NCBI RefSeq assembly: GCF_030445035.2
Contig: NC_080680.1
Location: 120,120,228-120,184,227, forward strand
DNA length: 64,000 nucleotides
Reading direction: 5' to 3'
Origin: Dasypus novemcinctus
Taxonomy: Eukaryota > Chordata > Mammalia > Cingulata > Dasypodidae
Part shown: in pieces, positions 1-13,000 of the stretch
Layout: every line of letters starts with the position of its first letter
Numbering within the stretch: the stretch's first letter is position 1
Translations under genes and position numbers: made by a program
Notes under the pieces: model-generated
Database searches by the model: none
What the model saw: the letters and a program-made list of their open reading frames with translations, nothing else
Told to the model about the DNA's origin: nothing

Positions 1-479
1 AGGAGAGGTGTTGGAGGAAATAATGACAGAAAACTTCCCAGACCTATTGAGGGAGATTGATGTACATGTCCAGGAAGCACAGTGTACCCAAGCAGTATAA
101 ATCCCAACAGGCCTACTCTAAGACATGTACTTGTCTAACTATCCAATGCTCAAGACAAAGAGAAAATACTGAAGGCAGCAAGAGAAAAGAGAAACATCAC
201 ATATACAAGGGAAGCTCAATAAGATTAAATGCTGATTTGTCATCTGAAACCATGGAGGCAAGAAGGCAGTGGTATGATATAGTCAAGGTACTAAAAGAAA
301 AAAATTTCCAGCCAAGAATATTCTATCCAGGAAAGCTGGCATTCAAAAATGACGGAGAGTTCAAAATAGTCACAGATAAACAGAAACTAAGAGAGTTTGT
401 CAGTAAGAAATCTGTACTTCAAGAAATACTAAAGGGTGCTCTGCAGGTTGAAAGGAAAAATCAGGAGAGAGAGAAATGA
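1..479 (+). repeat. L1 ORF1 C-terminal relic
   Basis: Shortly after its start this reads as the end of an L1 ORF1 RNA-binding protein (KGSSIRLNADLSSETMEARRQW, KNFQPRIFYPGKLAF, LREFV, LQEILKGALQ, each recognisable in the family). The reading frame is open only from 57 to 479, and the upstream part is out of frame. It is the 5' part of the L1 that continues to 6565. Relative to RNF20 it is antisense. Confidence 0.85.
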
Positions 480-1725
480 AGGAGAGTATAAGAACAACTA
501 AAAAAACAAAAAGAGAAATAAAAATAACATATGACACACATAAACCCAAAGAAAATATGGTTAATGCAAATAATTCCTTGAGAGTAATAACACTGAATGT
601 TAATGGATTAAACTCAAGAGACACAGATTGGCAGAATGGATAAGGAAATATGACCCAGCTATATGTTCTCTACAAGAAACCCACCTAGACACAGGGATTC
701 AAGAAGGTTGAAAGTGAATGACTGGAAAACAATCTTACAAGCAAACAATAACCAAAAAAGGGCAGGAGTACCTATACTACTATCAGACAAAATAGACTTT
801 TAATGTAAAACTATTGTGAGAGACAAAGATGGACACTATAAAATAGTAAAAGGGGTAATCTTTCAAGAAGAAAGAACAATCATAAACATTAAGCACCTAA
901 CCAAGGCGCCTAAAAATACATGTGGCAAACCCTGGAAAAACTAAGTGGAGAAATACAATTATAGTGGGAGACTTTAATACACCATTATTACCATTAGACA
1001 GAACATCTCAAAAGAGAATCAATGAAGAAACGACTTTGAATAATATATTAGAGGATCTGGACCTAATAGACATATATAGAACACTACACCCAAATACAGC
1101 AGGATATACATTCTTCTCAAGTGCACATGGATCATTCTCCAAGGCAGAACAAATGTTAGGCCACAGAGAAAGTCTCAATGAATTCAGAAAGATTGAAATC
1201 ATACAAAGTAATTTCTCTGACCACAATGGAATGAAGCTGGAAATCTGTAAGGGTCAGAGAACCAGATTAGGCACAAAGATATGGAATTTAAACAATACAC
1301 TCTTAGACAAACAGTGGCTCAAGGAGGAAATCTCAAAAGAAATCAGTAACTACCTTGTAACCAATGAAAATGACAACACAACATACCAATATCTATGGGA
1401 TGCAGCCAAAAGCTGTACTAAGAGGGAAATTCATAGACATAAATCATGTATCGTAAAAGAAGAAAAAGCTAAAATCAAAGACCTAACCGCACACGTGGAG
1501 GAATTAGTAAAAAAACAACAAACTAACCTCAAAGGAAGTAGAAAGAAAGAAATAACAAAGGTCAGAGCAGAACTAAATGAAACAGAAAATAATAAAGCAC
1601 TAGAAAAAATTAACAAACCAGTAGCTGGTTCTTTGAGAAGATCAATAAAACTGACAAACCCTTAGCTAGACCAACAAAGAACAAAAGAGAGAAGATGCAA
1701 ATATACAAAATAAGAAATGAGGAAT
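480..1725 (+). repeat. L1 ORF2 endonuclease relic
   Basis: An ORF2 start is likely at ATG 557 (RVITLNVNGLNS), with a frameshift near 640. The endonuclease motifs GDFN (near 970) and SDH (near 1219) are recognisable, along with the linker ending in IRNE near 1720. Several stops and frame changes make it dead. The copy is cut at about 1725 by insertion of another element. Confidence 0.88.
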
Positions 1726-2950
1726 TCATTGCCTTCCCCCCAGCATGGGACATGACTCCTGGAGATGAGCTTCCCTGGCACCAGGGGGTCACTACCAAAT
1801 ACCAGCTGATGATGTAACTAGAAAATGACCTTGAATAAAAGGTTCAACTTGGACCAGCAGAATATCTGTCTACATATAATAACAGGAGTTAAAAATGCTT
1901 TTTGACCTAAATCAAGGGGGAAATGGAAAGGACAAATGAGTTTATATGGCTATGAGTCTCTAAAAAGGAGCCAGGTGGTTATCAGAGGGGTTGCCTTTAT
2001 GCACATCTGAGCAGAGTCCCTGAGACAGATAGAGTAGATACAACCTCAGGTATTGGTTCTTCTGAGGGCTAGAGACCCACAGGTTTTATGGTCATGGCAG
2101 ATGGAGTTTACTGCCATGTCAGTTGGCACTTCTTTGGAGTTTGTGTTTCTGTGTGACGGAGTTGGACTCAGATGCGATCTCTTTCCACAAGCCTTTCCTT
2201 TACTTTACCAGAATTGTAGTTGGTGCTGGGGTTTAATATATACCCAGGGGATCTGAGTATCTGGACTGACCATATGATAGCCAGGCCCTGAGCCTCAACA
2301 GACTTCAGCTCCTACACGCTGGTTTATTGGACTTACCCCACTCAGCTAACATGGAGTTGAAGAAGGTCAACTACCACACCATGGAACCAAGAGTGCCTAC
2401 AACTGAAAGCAGGATGATTGCATCCAGCATCCATGTGGAATCTAAGCCCCCTCTTGACATAGATGTGGAATGGACACAACCAATCCAAGGTCCACAGGAC
2501 GGAGGAATAGAATATAGATTAGAGTGGACTTACTGATATTCTATTCACGAACTACTGTGATTAGTAATCGAAGAAAATGTGGCATTGGTGTGGAGAAAGT
2601 GGCTGTGGTGGCTGCTGAGTGTGGGGAATGGAAGGAAAAGATGAGATGTGGAGGCATTTTCGGGACTTGGAGTTGTCCTGGGTGGTGCTGCAGGGACAAT
2701 TACCGGACATTGTAGGTCCTCCCATGGCCCACTGGATGGAACGTGGGAGAGTGTGGGCTATGATGTGGACCATTGACCATGAGGTGCAGCGATGCTCAGA
2801 GATGTATTCACCAAATGCAATGAATGTCTCATGATGATGGAGGAGAATGTTGCTATGGGGGAGTATTGGGGTGAGGGGAGTGGGGGGTATATGGGAACCT
2901 CATATTTTTTTGAATGTAATATTAAAAAAATGAATAAAGACAAAAAAAGG
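1726..2950 (+). mobile_element. Uncharacterised L1-mobilised element, copy A (inserted in L1 ORF2)
   Basis: It splits the L1 ORF2 exactly: the IRNE motif ends before it and the following L1 motif (GDITTDPT-like, ATATCACTACTGACCC) resumes after it. It begins CATTGCCTTCCCCCCAGCATGG and ends in an A-rich tail followed by a G run (2949 area). It is alignable end to end with 7246-8400 and, for its last ~450 bases, with 51254-52570. It has no protein-coding capacity that I recognise. The A-rich end and 5' truncation indicate target-primed retrotransposition. The 75-base stretch near 1842-1916 is absent from copy B. Confidence 0.75.
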
Positions 2951-5542
2951 GGGGGGGGGAGATATCACTACTGACCCAACATAAATAGAATGTTATAAGA
3001 GGATACTTTGAAAAAACTATACACCAACAAGAAGGACAATTAAGAAGAAATGAACAAACTCCTAGAAACACAAAAGCAGCTTACATTGACAAAAGAAGAA
3101 ATTGATGATCTCAACAGACCAATCTCAAATAAAAAGATAGAATCAGTCATTAAAAACCTCCCAACCAAGAAGAGTCCAGGACCAGATGGCTTCACAGATG
3201 AATTCTACCAAATATTCTGGAAAGAAATAACACCAATCTTACTTAAACTCTTCCAAAAAATTGAAGTAGAGGGAACGTTACCTAACTCATTCTATGATGC
3301 CAACATTACCCTAATACCAAGGCCAAACAACGATGCCACAAGAAAGTAAAATTACAGACCAATCTCTCTAATGAACCCAGATGCTAAAATTCTCAACAAA
3401 ATACTTGCTAATTGTATTCAACAACGTATCAAATGAATTATACACCATGACCAAGTGGGTTTCATCCCAGGTATGCAAGGCTGATTCAATATAAGAAAAT
3501 CAATAAATGTAATACACCACATGAACAGATCAAAAGAAAAAAATCACATGATCATATCTATAGATGCAGAAAAAGCATTTGACAAAATATAACACCCTTT
3601 CATGATAAAAACACTGCAAAAGACAGGAACAGAAGGAAACTTTCTGAACACGATAAAGGGTATATAAGAAAAACCCACAGCTAACATCATACACAATGGT
3701 GAAATCATAAAATCTTTCCCTCCTATTTAACATAGTGTTAGAAGTACTTGCTCGAGCACTGAGGCAAGAAAAGGATATAAAAGGTATCCAAATTTGAAAG
3801 GAAGAAGTCAAAATTTCACTATTTGCAGACGACATGATCCTGTCCTTAGAAAGCCCTGAGAAATCTACAACAAAGCTTTTAGAATTTATAAATAAGTTCA
3901 GTAAAGTTGCAGATTATAATATCAATGCACAAAAACCAGTAGCATTTCTGTACACCAACAATAAGCAATCCAAGGAAGAAATCAAGAAAAAAAATACCAT
4001 GTACAATAGTAAATTAAAAAATCCAATACCCAGGAATAAGTTTAACTAAAGATGTAAATGACTTATATACAGAAAACTAAACAACACTGTTAAAGGAAAT
4101 CAAAGAAGACTTAAATAAATGGAAGAATATTCCCTGTGTTCATGGATAGGAAGACTAAATAACATAAAGATGTCTATCCTACCCAAATTAATCTACAAAT
4201 TTAGTGCAATTCCAACAAAAATAAACACAGCATTTTTTACTGAACTGGAAAAACTATGAAATTTATTTGGAACAGGAAGAGGCCCCAAATAGTCAAAGAC
4301 ATATTGAAAAAAGAAAAATCAAACTGGAGGAACCACATTACCTGATTTTAAAACATACTACAAAGCTATAGTGGTCAAAACTGCATGGTTATGGTACAAG
4401 GATATACATACTGACAATGAAACCGAATTGAGAACTCTGCTATAGATCCTCTCATATACAGTCATCTGATGTTCAATAAGGCCACCAACCCCACTCAACT
4501 GGAAAAGAATGGCCTCTTTAACAAACGGTGCTTGGTGAATTGGATATCCATCCACAAAAACATGAGAGAGGAACACCATCTCACACCTTACACAAAAATC
4601 AATTTAAGATGGAACTGAATTAAATTCCAGTTGGGAACTGGAATTAAAACCCAAGATCATAAAGACCTTGGAAAACAATGTAAGGAAGCAGCTACAGGAT
4701 CCTGTAATAGGAAATGGATGCATGAACTTCACACCCAAAGCACAAGCAGTGAAAGGAAAAATTGATAAATGGGATCTCCTCAAAATTAAAACCTTTGCAA
4801 CTCAGGAGTTTGTCAAGAAAGTGAAAAGACAGCCTATCCAGTGGTAACCACATATCTGATATGAGACTAATATCTAGCATATATTTTAAAATTCTATATT
4901 TTGAAAATAAAAAGACAAAAACCCTTTTAATAAATGGGCAAGAGATCTGCATAGACACTTCTCCAAAGAAGAAATACAAATGGTTACAAAGCACATGAAA
5001 AAATGCTCAACATCACTAGCTATTAGGGATATGCAAATCAAAACTACAATGAGATACCATCTTAACACCCATTAGACTGGTGGCTATTACAAAAATAGAG
5101 GACCACAAGTGTTGGAGAGGATGTGGAGAAATGGGAACCTTCATCCACTGCTGGTGGGAATGTAGAAGGATCCACCCATTGTGGAGGACAGTTTGGCAGT
5201 TCCACAAAAAAATAGCTATAGATTTGCCATATGACCCAGTAATTCCACTGCTATGTATAAACCCAGAAGAACTGAAAACAAGACACAAACCGATTTTTGT
5301 ACACCAATGTTCACTGTGGCATTATTCACCATTGTCAAAAGTTGGAATCAACCCAAAAGCCCATCAACAGATGAATGGATAAACAAAATGGGATATATAT
5401 ACATACAATGGAATACCACTCAGCTTAAAAAAAGAATACAGTACTAACACACCAGATAACATGGATGAATCTTGAGGTCTTTATGTTGAGTGAAGCAAGC
5501 CAGACATTGAAAGACAAATATCACATGACCTCTCTGACATGA
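2951..5542 (+). repeat. L1 ORF2 reverse transcriptase and C-terminal relic
   Basis: Family motifs appear in order: [12 protein letters not shown] (about 3158-3193), [14 protein letters not shown], the phrase equivalent to PISLMN-DAKILNKILA, DQVGFIPGMQG, the RT catalytic FADD at 3824-3835, and the C-terminal Cys-rich CWRGCGEMGTFIHCWW near 5110. Multiple frameshifts and stops break it. The last codons read HMTSLT before TGA at 5540-5542. Confidence 0.92.
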
Positions 5543-6565
5543 ATTAAGCTAATCAAGCCATCTCAGAGATCTAGTCTGGAAAACAGGCTTACAGGAAATA
5601 CAGGGAGAGAGGAAGGTTGTAAACCAACTCCCAGATGGGTGAAATCTATGATAAAGTGGAGGTAAGTAGTTGTGCATTGAAGGGATATAATGGGGGTAGA
5701 GGGATACTACTGGGTTGGGGTGTACAGGCTTGACAGGGGCTAGGGCTGGGAGGAGGGGTCAGAAGGTCCATGGAATTGGGGGGCGTGATATTGGAGGAGA
5801 GCAGGTGAACACGGGAGATTGGCGGGTACATGGATGAAACTATCACGTTTAGAAAACTCTTTAGACAATATAATAAAGAAGGGTTGCTGGTTTGGGGTGT
5901 TGAATGGGGAACACTTGGCACAGCTATCTGGGGCAGGTTTCTAGGGAGTGTGTGAGTGCTCATCTTATCATGGTGTGTTCTATTAGTAGGCGGAGACCCA
6001 TACAATGAGCGGGAAGGTGTTGCACCCCCATCCTGGGGAGTCTCAATATTCTTAAATGGGGAGTCTCGATATTCTTAAACAGAGGGGAGGGTGTCTCCCA
6101 AGAACATGGGTGGCTCCTAATGGGGACAGACAGACTAGTGTGTCAAGCCCTCAGCACTATTGCAAGTATGAATCTTGTCCTTCAAGCAGTGAAGCTTGGT
6201 GGTCAGTGTGGGCCCTGAGGGGAGGGGGGAGATAGAATAGATGGAAGAGGGGGCAATTGGTAGCAGTGGAAGTGTTCTGCATGATGCAATGATGGATGCA
6301 GGCCACTGTTAAATTTCACCAAAACTTTATAAAAGTGTATGGTCTAAAATGTAAATCATGATGTAAACTACTGACCATGGTCAGTAACTGAGTTTCAATA
6401 TTTGTATACCAGACATAGTAAATGTAACATCCACATGTGAAAATATCACTGTTGGGGAAGGGGGAAAAGGAGGATGTTGGGTATATGGGCATCCCCAATA
6501 TTCTGTATGTGACTTTACTGTGACCTAAATCTTCTCTGAAGATATAATAAAAAAAAGAAAGAGGT
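5543..6565 (+). repeat. L1 3' UTR relic
   Basis: About 1 kb of G-rich then AT-rich DNA follows the ORF2 stop and ends in AATAAAAAAAAG near 6547-6560. Position and end type make it the 3' UTR of the same L1. Two tandem, near-identical copies of GGGGAGTCTC-ATATTCTTAAA sit at about 6036-6080. Confidence 0.75.
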
Positions 6566-6830
6566 AAGGCACTGAGGAAGAAATGGATGAGACTGCCTTG
6601 CCACTGTACATACATACAGGGTGATTCCTATTACAGTGTTGAAGGCAAAACATCAAAAAAAATTTTTTATAATGTTTTTCATTTTTTTAATAGCCCAAAA
6701 TTTACTTTAGTTTTTCTAAATTATTATGTATTTCATTTATAATGTTTAAACCTATCATTACTATTTCATTCATTACTAACTGAATTTGGCAATATATTAG
6801 GCTTCATTTTTGCAGAAGTTTTAGATCACA
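6566..6830. other. AT-rich intron DNA, nothing recognised
   Basis: It is AT-rich with runs of A and T and no ORF or repeat that I can name. It may be diverged L1. Confidence 0.5.
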
Positions 6831-8440
6831 GAAGGGCTCAACTATGGCAGAGGAGGAGCACTGATGTGGGGTGTCATTGATGGGGGATGCATGGGAGGGA
6901 GTTTGCCTGGACATGCATATAGGGTATATAGATCTGTTTGGATATTCATTGGGTATTGACACTGGTAGATATCTGCATAACAACTATGGGAGTGCTGGGT
7001 TCCCATCCTGGGGAGCTCTGTCGCAACCCCAATGGAACAGCAACAATCCCCCAAGTGCAAGAGCTATGACCAGTGAGGAAGGAGGTCCAATGATGGGCCC
7101 TTGATACTGATGACTATGCTTATGAGTCTGTTGACTGGGATTTCAACTTGACCTGGTATTGCAGGGTACCTAAGAGTTACCTCTTGAGAGCCTCCATGTT
7201 GCTCAAATGTGGCCACTCTCTAAGCCAAACTTAGCATATAAATGCATTACCTTCCCTCCCAGCATGGGACATGACTCCTGGGGGATGAGCCTCCCTGGTG
7301 CCAAGGGATTACTACCAAGCACTGGCTGGTGACGCAATTAGGAAAAGACCTTGAATAAAAGGGGGAAATGGTAAAGACAAATGAGTTTATATGGCTAAAA
7401 GACTTCCAAATGAGTCAGAAAGTCATCAGAGAGGTTGCACTTACTCACATCTCAGCAGGATCTCAGAGACAGCCAAAGTAGATACAGCCCCAGGTAATGG
7501 CACTCCTCAGGGCTACAGAGACACCCAGATCGTACAGTTATGGAAGATGGCTCCAAAGTTCATGCCTTGCCAATGGGCCCTAGTTTGGGAATTTGAGCTC
7601 CTGAGTGTGAGGGAACTGAACTCAGATGTGACTTCTCTACACATGCCTCTTCTGTCCCTTTTACTGAACCTGTGGTTGGCACTGGGGTTGCTGGATGCCC
7701 AGGAAACTTGAATCTCTGGGTTTTCCATAAGCCAGCTGGGCCCTGAGCCGCAGGGGTGTTGCAGCAGTTCATTAGACTTACCCAGGTCAGCTGACAGGGA
7801 GGCGACGATGGACAACCACCACACCAAGGAACCAAGAGAGTCTATAGCTGCAGGCACGAGAGTCCCATCCACCACCCATGTGGGATCAAAGACCCCTCTC
7901 AATTGAGAGGGGAGTGGGCATCACCATCTCAGAGCTCTCAGGATAGAGAAATAAAATATGGACTAGAATGAACTTACTGTTATTCTACTACAGAATTACT
8001 GTGACCACAGCAATGGAAGAAATTATATCATTGATGTGGCGACAATGGCAATGGGAGCTACTGAACATAGGGAGAGGAAAAAGGAGGTGTGATATGGGGG
8101 CATTTTTGAGACTTGGAGTTATCCTGAATGATATGCAGGGACAGATGCAGGACATTATATATCCTGCCATAACCCACTGAATGGACTGAGAGAGAGTGTA
8201 AACTACTTTGTAAGCAATAATCTATGCTGCATAGCAGTGCTCCAAAATGTATTCATCAAATGCAATGAATGTACCACACTAATGTAAGAAGTTGTTGATG
8301 TGGGAAAAACGGGAGGTATGGGTAGTGGGATATATGGGAACCTCCTATATTTTTAATGCAGCATTTTGCGTGATCTATGTATATTTTTAAAATAAATAAA
8401 AAATAAATTATTATAAAAAATAAATAAAATTATATTTTTA
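6831..8440 (+). mobile_element. Uncharacterised L1-mobilised element, copy B (longest copy)
   Basis: From 7246 it aligns with copy A (shared phrases include AGCATGGGACATGACTCCTGG, GACCTTGAATAAAAG, ACAAATGAGTTTATATGGCT, GATGTATTCA-CAAATGCAATGAATG). It carries about 400 more bases at the 5' side (CCCATCCTGGGGAGCTCTG near 7002), which loosely resemble the L1 3' UTR at 6030. It ends in an AATAAATAAAA-type tail. I infer a long L1 3' UTR-like or non-autonomous L1-dependent element. Confidence 0.65.
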
Positions 8441-8830
8441 TCATCTATTTAAATACCCAGGTAAACTTTTGTCTATTACTAGACTTTCTACTCAGCTCTA
8501 ATAGTCTGTTATTCATATACTAGTCCCATGCTATTTTATTTACTGAAACTTTCTGTGGTTGAGATAAGGAGCTATACTCCTATTATCCACCACTCATTAC
8601 TCTTTTCAGTTTTCCTGGTCATCCTGGTTTACTTTTCCATACATACTTTAAAATAACTTTGATAGTACCAAAATTAACAGCAGCAAAGTGGGGGGAAAAG
8701 TAGCATTTTTATTGGACTCACAGTCAATGTATATATCAACTTAGGAAGAATTAACATTTTTAAGATAGTGAGCCATACTATACAAGAACATAGCATGTCT
8801 TTCTTTCGACTTATTCTAGAACCTATAGTA
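8441..8830 (-). repeat. Antisense L1M ORF2 fragment
   Basis: The plus strand reads like the complement of L1 ORF2, with phrases such as TCAACTTAGGAAGAATTAAC and TTTTTAAGATAGTGAG in the order expected of old L1M copies. Confidence 0.6.
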
Positions 8831-9918
8831 GTAAAATTTCCTGGTAAATAATTCTATTCTTTTTCAGAAAGAGAAAGGTAGTAATCAAGAGATTTAAGGA
8901 AAGCCCAATTCCCTTTTTCACATTAAAAAAAAAAAAAAAAGAGCATATAGGATCTAGTGAAGTTCCTCTTTTCAAGGTACCTAATCAAGTCACAGAAAAA
9001 CTACTTCATCTCAGCATTTTGCTATTTCTTAGGAACGGTAAAGGTGTTCCTAACAGTGACCATATATATGGTTTCTCTAACTATTTTTGGGGATTTTATC
9101 ATCAAATGTTAATAAAATTCACTGGGACTTAAAAATACAGAATACAAGCCCTAGTACCCCACTTGAACTGAGATCAGACTTCACCACTGCCTTGGAATGG
9201 GAAAGGTTTTGTTTCAGAAGTTGAAGGAGTCTTGAATGACTGGAAACTCTTTGGGAAAGTCAATTGAAAAAGTCAGATCTATTTTCTGGTATCTCTAAAT
9301 GAGTATTTACTTCGAAACTTTTATTTTTACACCCTTGATATATTTGGCATACTTGAATTAAGTATTTTTTAAGGTTATATATTATCTATAAACATTACCA
9401 AATAGCATCAGGAAGTACTTGGATTTGAATCTGTGGCAAATATGACTTATGAAATGTTTTTGTAATAATAAAGTTTTATATAATGTCAAAAAATAAAATA
9501 AAGGAATACATGTTCATTATGAGAAGGAAAATAAGTCTCTTCTTTTATCTGCATGGTTTTCCTGATTTCATGTATTTGTAATTATAATGTGGGTAAAGTT
9601 TTTATCATTTCTTTTCTTTCATATTCACTATCTTTTCTGATTTCATATCAGAAGAGAAAGGATAGACAATGGACATTCCTCAAAAGACAGTGTTTAAACA
9701 ACTGGCTACCCATTTGAAAATCAGTCAATTTCTTGCCTCAGAAATACATAAAACAAAGTAATAGATGGTTGAACTACTTTGATGTAAAGAAACAAAATAC
9801 ACAGGGAATAAAATGAATTTAAAAAGTCTGAAGAAAAGGGTAAATTTTGCTAGCAGCAACTTACTTTTGAAAGTAACATTTATTTTAAAAGCCAGTTAAA
9901 TAAAGAAAGTGTACCCAC
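8831..9918. other. RNF20 intron 15, no recognised element
   Basis: AT-rich intron sequence with a run of about 17 A near 8924-8940. No exon of RNF20 and no repeat that I can name. Confidence 0.55.
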
Positions 9919-10068
9919 CTGCTTAGCCATGGCCAGCTTCTTCTGCAGGTATTCGATCTGCTCCTCAACTGCCCGGATCTTCCTCAAGGCATCCTCGTCA
10001 GCCATTTTTTTATTCTCCTTTTTCTCTTTTTCCTCTAGATCCTTGAGTCTTTGCCTTAGATCTTCCAA
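9919..10068 (-). CDS. RNF20: RNF20 exon 15 (residues 676-725), last exon in the window
   Basis: Acceptor tcctatag precedes TTGGAAGAT at 10068, and donor AAGCAG/gtgggta follows 9919. It encodes [17 protein letters not shown] to KKLAMAKQ, ending in phase 0. No continuation of the coding region was found between 9918 and 1, so intron 15 is longer than 9.9 kb. Confidence 0.95.
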
Positions 10069-13000
10069 CTATAGGAGCAAGGGAATCATATAAAAATGAG
10101 TAAGTTGATAATACAATTGTTAAAATCAATCAATACTGTGCACAGATGGGAGGGCTTGTAACACCAAACACCTTAGCAGAATTATGGAACAAAGACCTAA
10201 ATGATATACTAGTATACCACATTACAAAACTGCTTTAATATCAGTCCATTCCAACATTACATGCTCCTGTGGACAACAAGTTCAAGGAGTACACATGGAC
10301 CTTACTTTAGAATAGTGTTTCTGACCCTATTTCCCTAGGCCCCCAATTTTTAAGAGTATCAGATATTCCTTCCAAAAACAATCCAAAAAAGAACCAATAT
10401 ACCAACGGTTTTTATGGAAACAGGGGGAAAGTAAAAGTTTGGAAAAAACTACTCCTATCCCCAATAATTCTGATACACTTTACTAACGTTGCAGAGAATC
10501 TCCAAATCTCTATTTCAGATGGGCTTTGAAAGAGCAGAAAACATTGCTGAGTTAAATACTAACTTTAAAGATAGAGAAATACCCTGTATCTGTCAGAAGT
10601 GTAAGAGAAAATCTCCCAAATAAAGATTTTAACAAGAATGACAGGTAAAGGCAGGCTAGATTACCTCTGCCTTGGACTTCTTCTCAGCTGCCATTAGCTG
10701 AACTTTGTCTCTCTGTTCCTTTGGGGCAGACCGGTACATATCTAGCAATAGTTTCATCTCCTTTTGGCTCTCCTGTGCCTTTCTATGACGGGAGTGGGAG
10801 ACAGGGGAACAGCATAATGAGAAAACAAAGGGATTTCAAACTGAACAAAATATTTTAAAACACTTTTATTTTACATTACACATCTAAGAGATCAAACAGA
10901 CTTTATTAAGAGTCTTCTGGGTATATTCAGGAAATATAGAGGAGAAAACTGTATAAATGAACCACTTCTCCCTTAAGACAGAGTTCTCCAATATAAAGTT
11001 ATAAAATAAACACTTGTGGTACTTATTAAACAGGCAAATTTCTGGGGGCCCCCTCTTAGAAACTGAGATTCAGTCAGTCTGCAAAGGGGTCCAGGAATCT
11101 ATTTTAAGCCACCCGGATGATTCCGACACCACACTTGAAAAAACAGAGATCAAGAAGGGAGGGAAAAAGGGAAAACTCTGATAATTAAAATGGGGAGCAA
11201 GAAGTATTCTTAGCCTAACCAGCTCTACCAGAGAAGCCATTGGTTGAATAGCAGGAGAAGGGGCAACATGTGAGGTTATGGTGAGGATAATGTTTCATTG
11301 GGTTAAAGGTCTATTCTGGTCCAGTGCCTGGGGAGGTAAACCTCCTATGGTATCTCTGGAAATGACCTGGCATAGACACAAACTAGTTAACTCCTAGGCA
11401 AATAGATCAGGTAGCATTCAAGTTACAGTGATACATACTCCACCTCACATAACTGAACCTCTGATAAATGCCAGCAGTCTGCCCAAATCTAGTACATAGC
11501 AGTAGTTAATTTTGGGTCACTCTTATGAGTGTTATTTCCAAATATGACACCCTTTCCCTTAACTCTGATTCATCTGCTACCACAGAGTTTACTGATATAA
11601 TATCCAACCACAGAACCAGACTACAAACTAGCCATGTGGACCATTTTTACTGCACACCTGATCATTTTTACTGCATACCTGATCAAGAGTTGAGACATTT
11701 ACATTTAGCTATACCCAACATATTGCAATTATCAGATAAGTCACACCACCGAACAAGCATTTCAAGCATGATGTCCCAACCTTAGTTTTTGGGTCAGAAA
11801 CTGTTATTCTAAATATTGCTCTTACTTGAGTTCAATCTTCAATTGTTTGATAATCTCTGCTTCCTTTTTCCTTCCATCATCATGTTTCCCTTTCTCTTTG
11901 TCCTTAACAGAATCTCTCTCTTTTTCTGACTCTTTTAGCTTCTGCTTCTCTCGTTCTCTCTCCTTTTCCTTCTCCCGCTCTCTTTCTTTTTCTCGCTCTC
12001 GCTCCTTCTCCCTCCTTTCTCGTTCTCGTTCTTCTTCATCCCGTTTGGACTTCATCTCATTGGCTTCCTCCTGAGAGGCCTTTGATGCTGAGGCCTGGCT
12101 AGCTAAGTCCTCGGGGTCTTGTTTTAGCTCGGCAGGCTCGTCCTTAGGGTCCTCAGTACTGGACTGAGACTGCAGGAGGGCACTGCCGCTGCGCAGACGT
12201 GTCTGGGAGGACAAGAAAAAACAAAGGCACGTCACTGACAACAACCACAGTGCTTTCCTCACTCAAAGGCAGCTTTACACATTTCACAGCACATAACGCT
12301 TATTCTACCCCACCTGGTTACCTTGTTCAGGTCAGACTGGGCTTCTCGCAGTTTCCGCTTGTACCTGACGACCTCCCCCTTCAGCTGGTGGTTGTGGTTC
12401 TGGAGGCTACTGATGAGGTGGCGCATCTCCCGATTGATGGGGCCTTAAACACAGCAACAGCAACAGTTGGGGGGGACTGCCATAACGGTAAAGGCACGAG
12501 GAGAGAAAGCATAGAACACATCGGGAACCTCTGGGATTAAGGAGAGCTGCCCAGAAAGAGGCCCTCTCAGAAGGTGAAAACAAAACTGAGTTAAAAAGTA
12601 AATACCCAGGCTGCGAACCAAAACAAATCACAGGATTTGATGTATGATGCTTCAGGACTGGCGAGTTCAAGTTAACACTCATGAACCCTGGTGACTGCGT
12701 CATGCCTTTCAAGGAAGACCTTCACAGCACACGGGCCGCAGGGTGGCCCTGTGTCATACCTGCCTGTTCATTGGCAGCCAGTGTTTGCTCAAATTCTATC
12801 CTCAGCATTTCATACTCCTTGCGGACCTGGGCCAGTGTATCTTCCAGCTGGATTACTTCCGTCCTCAGCTTCTTATGAAGACTCACCTCATCTCGCTATG
12901 CACAGACAAGGAACCAAGCAGAAACTCTTATCAAAATGTGGAAATATCTTACTCTATTGTTCTGTCTCCTCAATTGGATATATAAGGATCCAAGAGGAAA

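Noticed and set aside
57..479. 140-residue frame as a functional gene
   Set aside because: It is the tail of L1 ORF1, with its upstream part out of frame and no promoter.
8831..9918. RNF20 exon 16 hidden in the left part of the window
   Set aside because: I looked on the minus strand for the expected continuation of the coiled coil after exon 15 and found no matching coding segment.
11826..12074. Ser/Arg/Phe-rich 82-residue frame on the plus strand
   Set aside because: It is the mirror of the purine-rich RNF20 exon 13, which is real.
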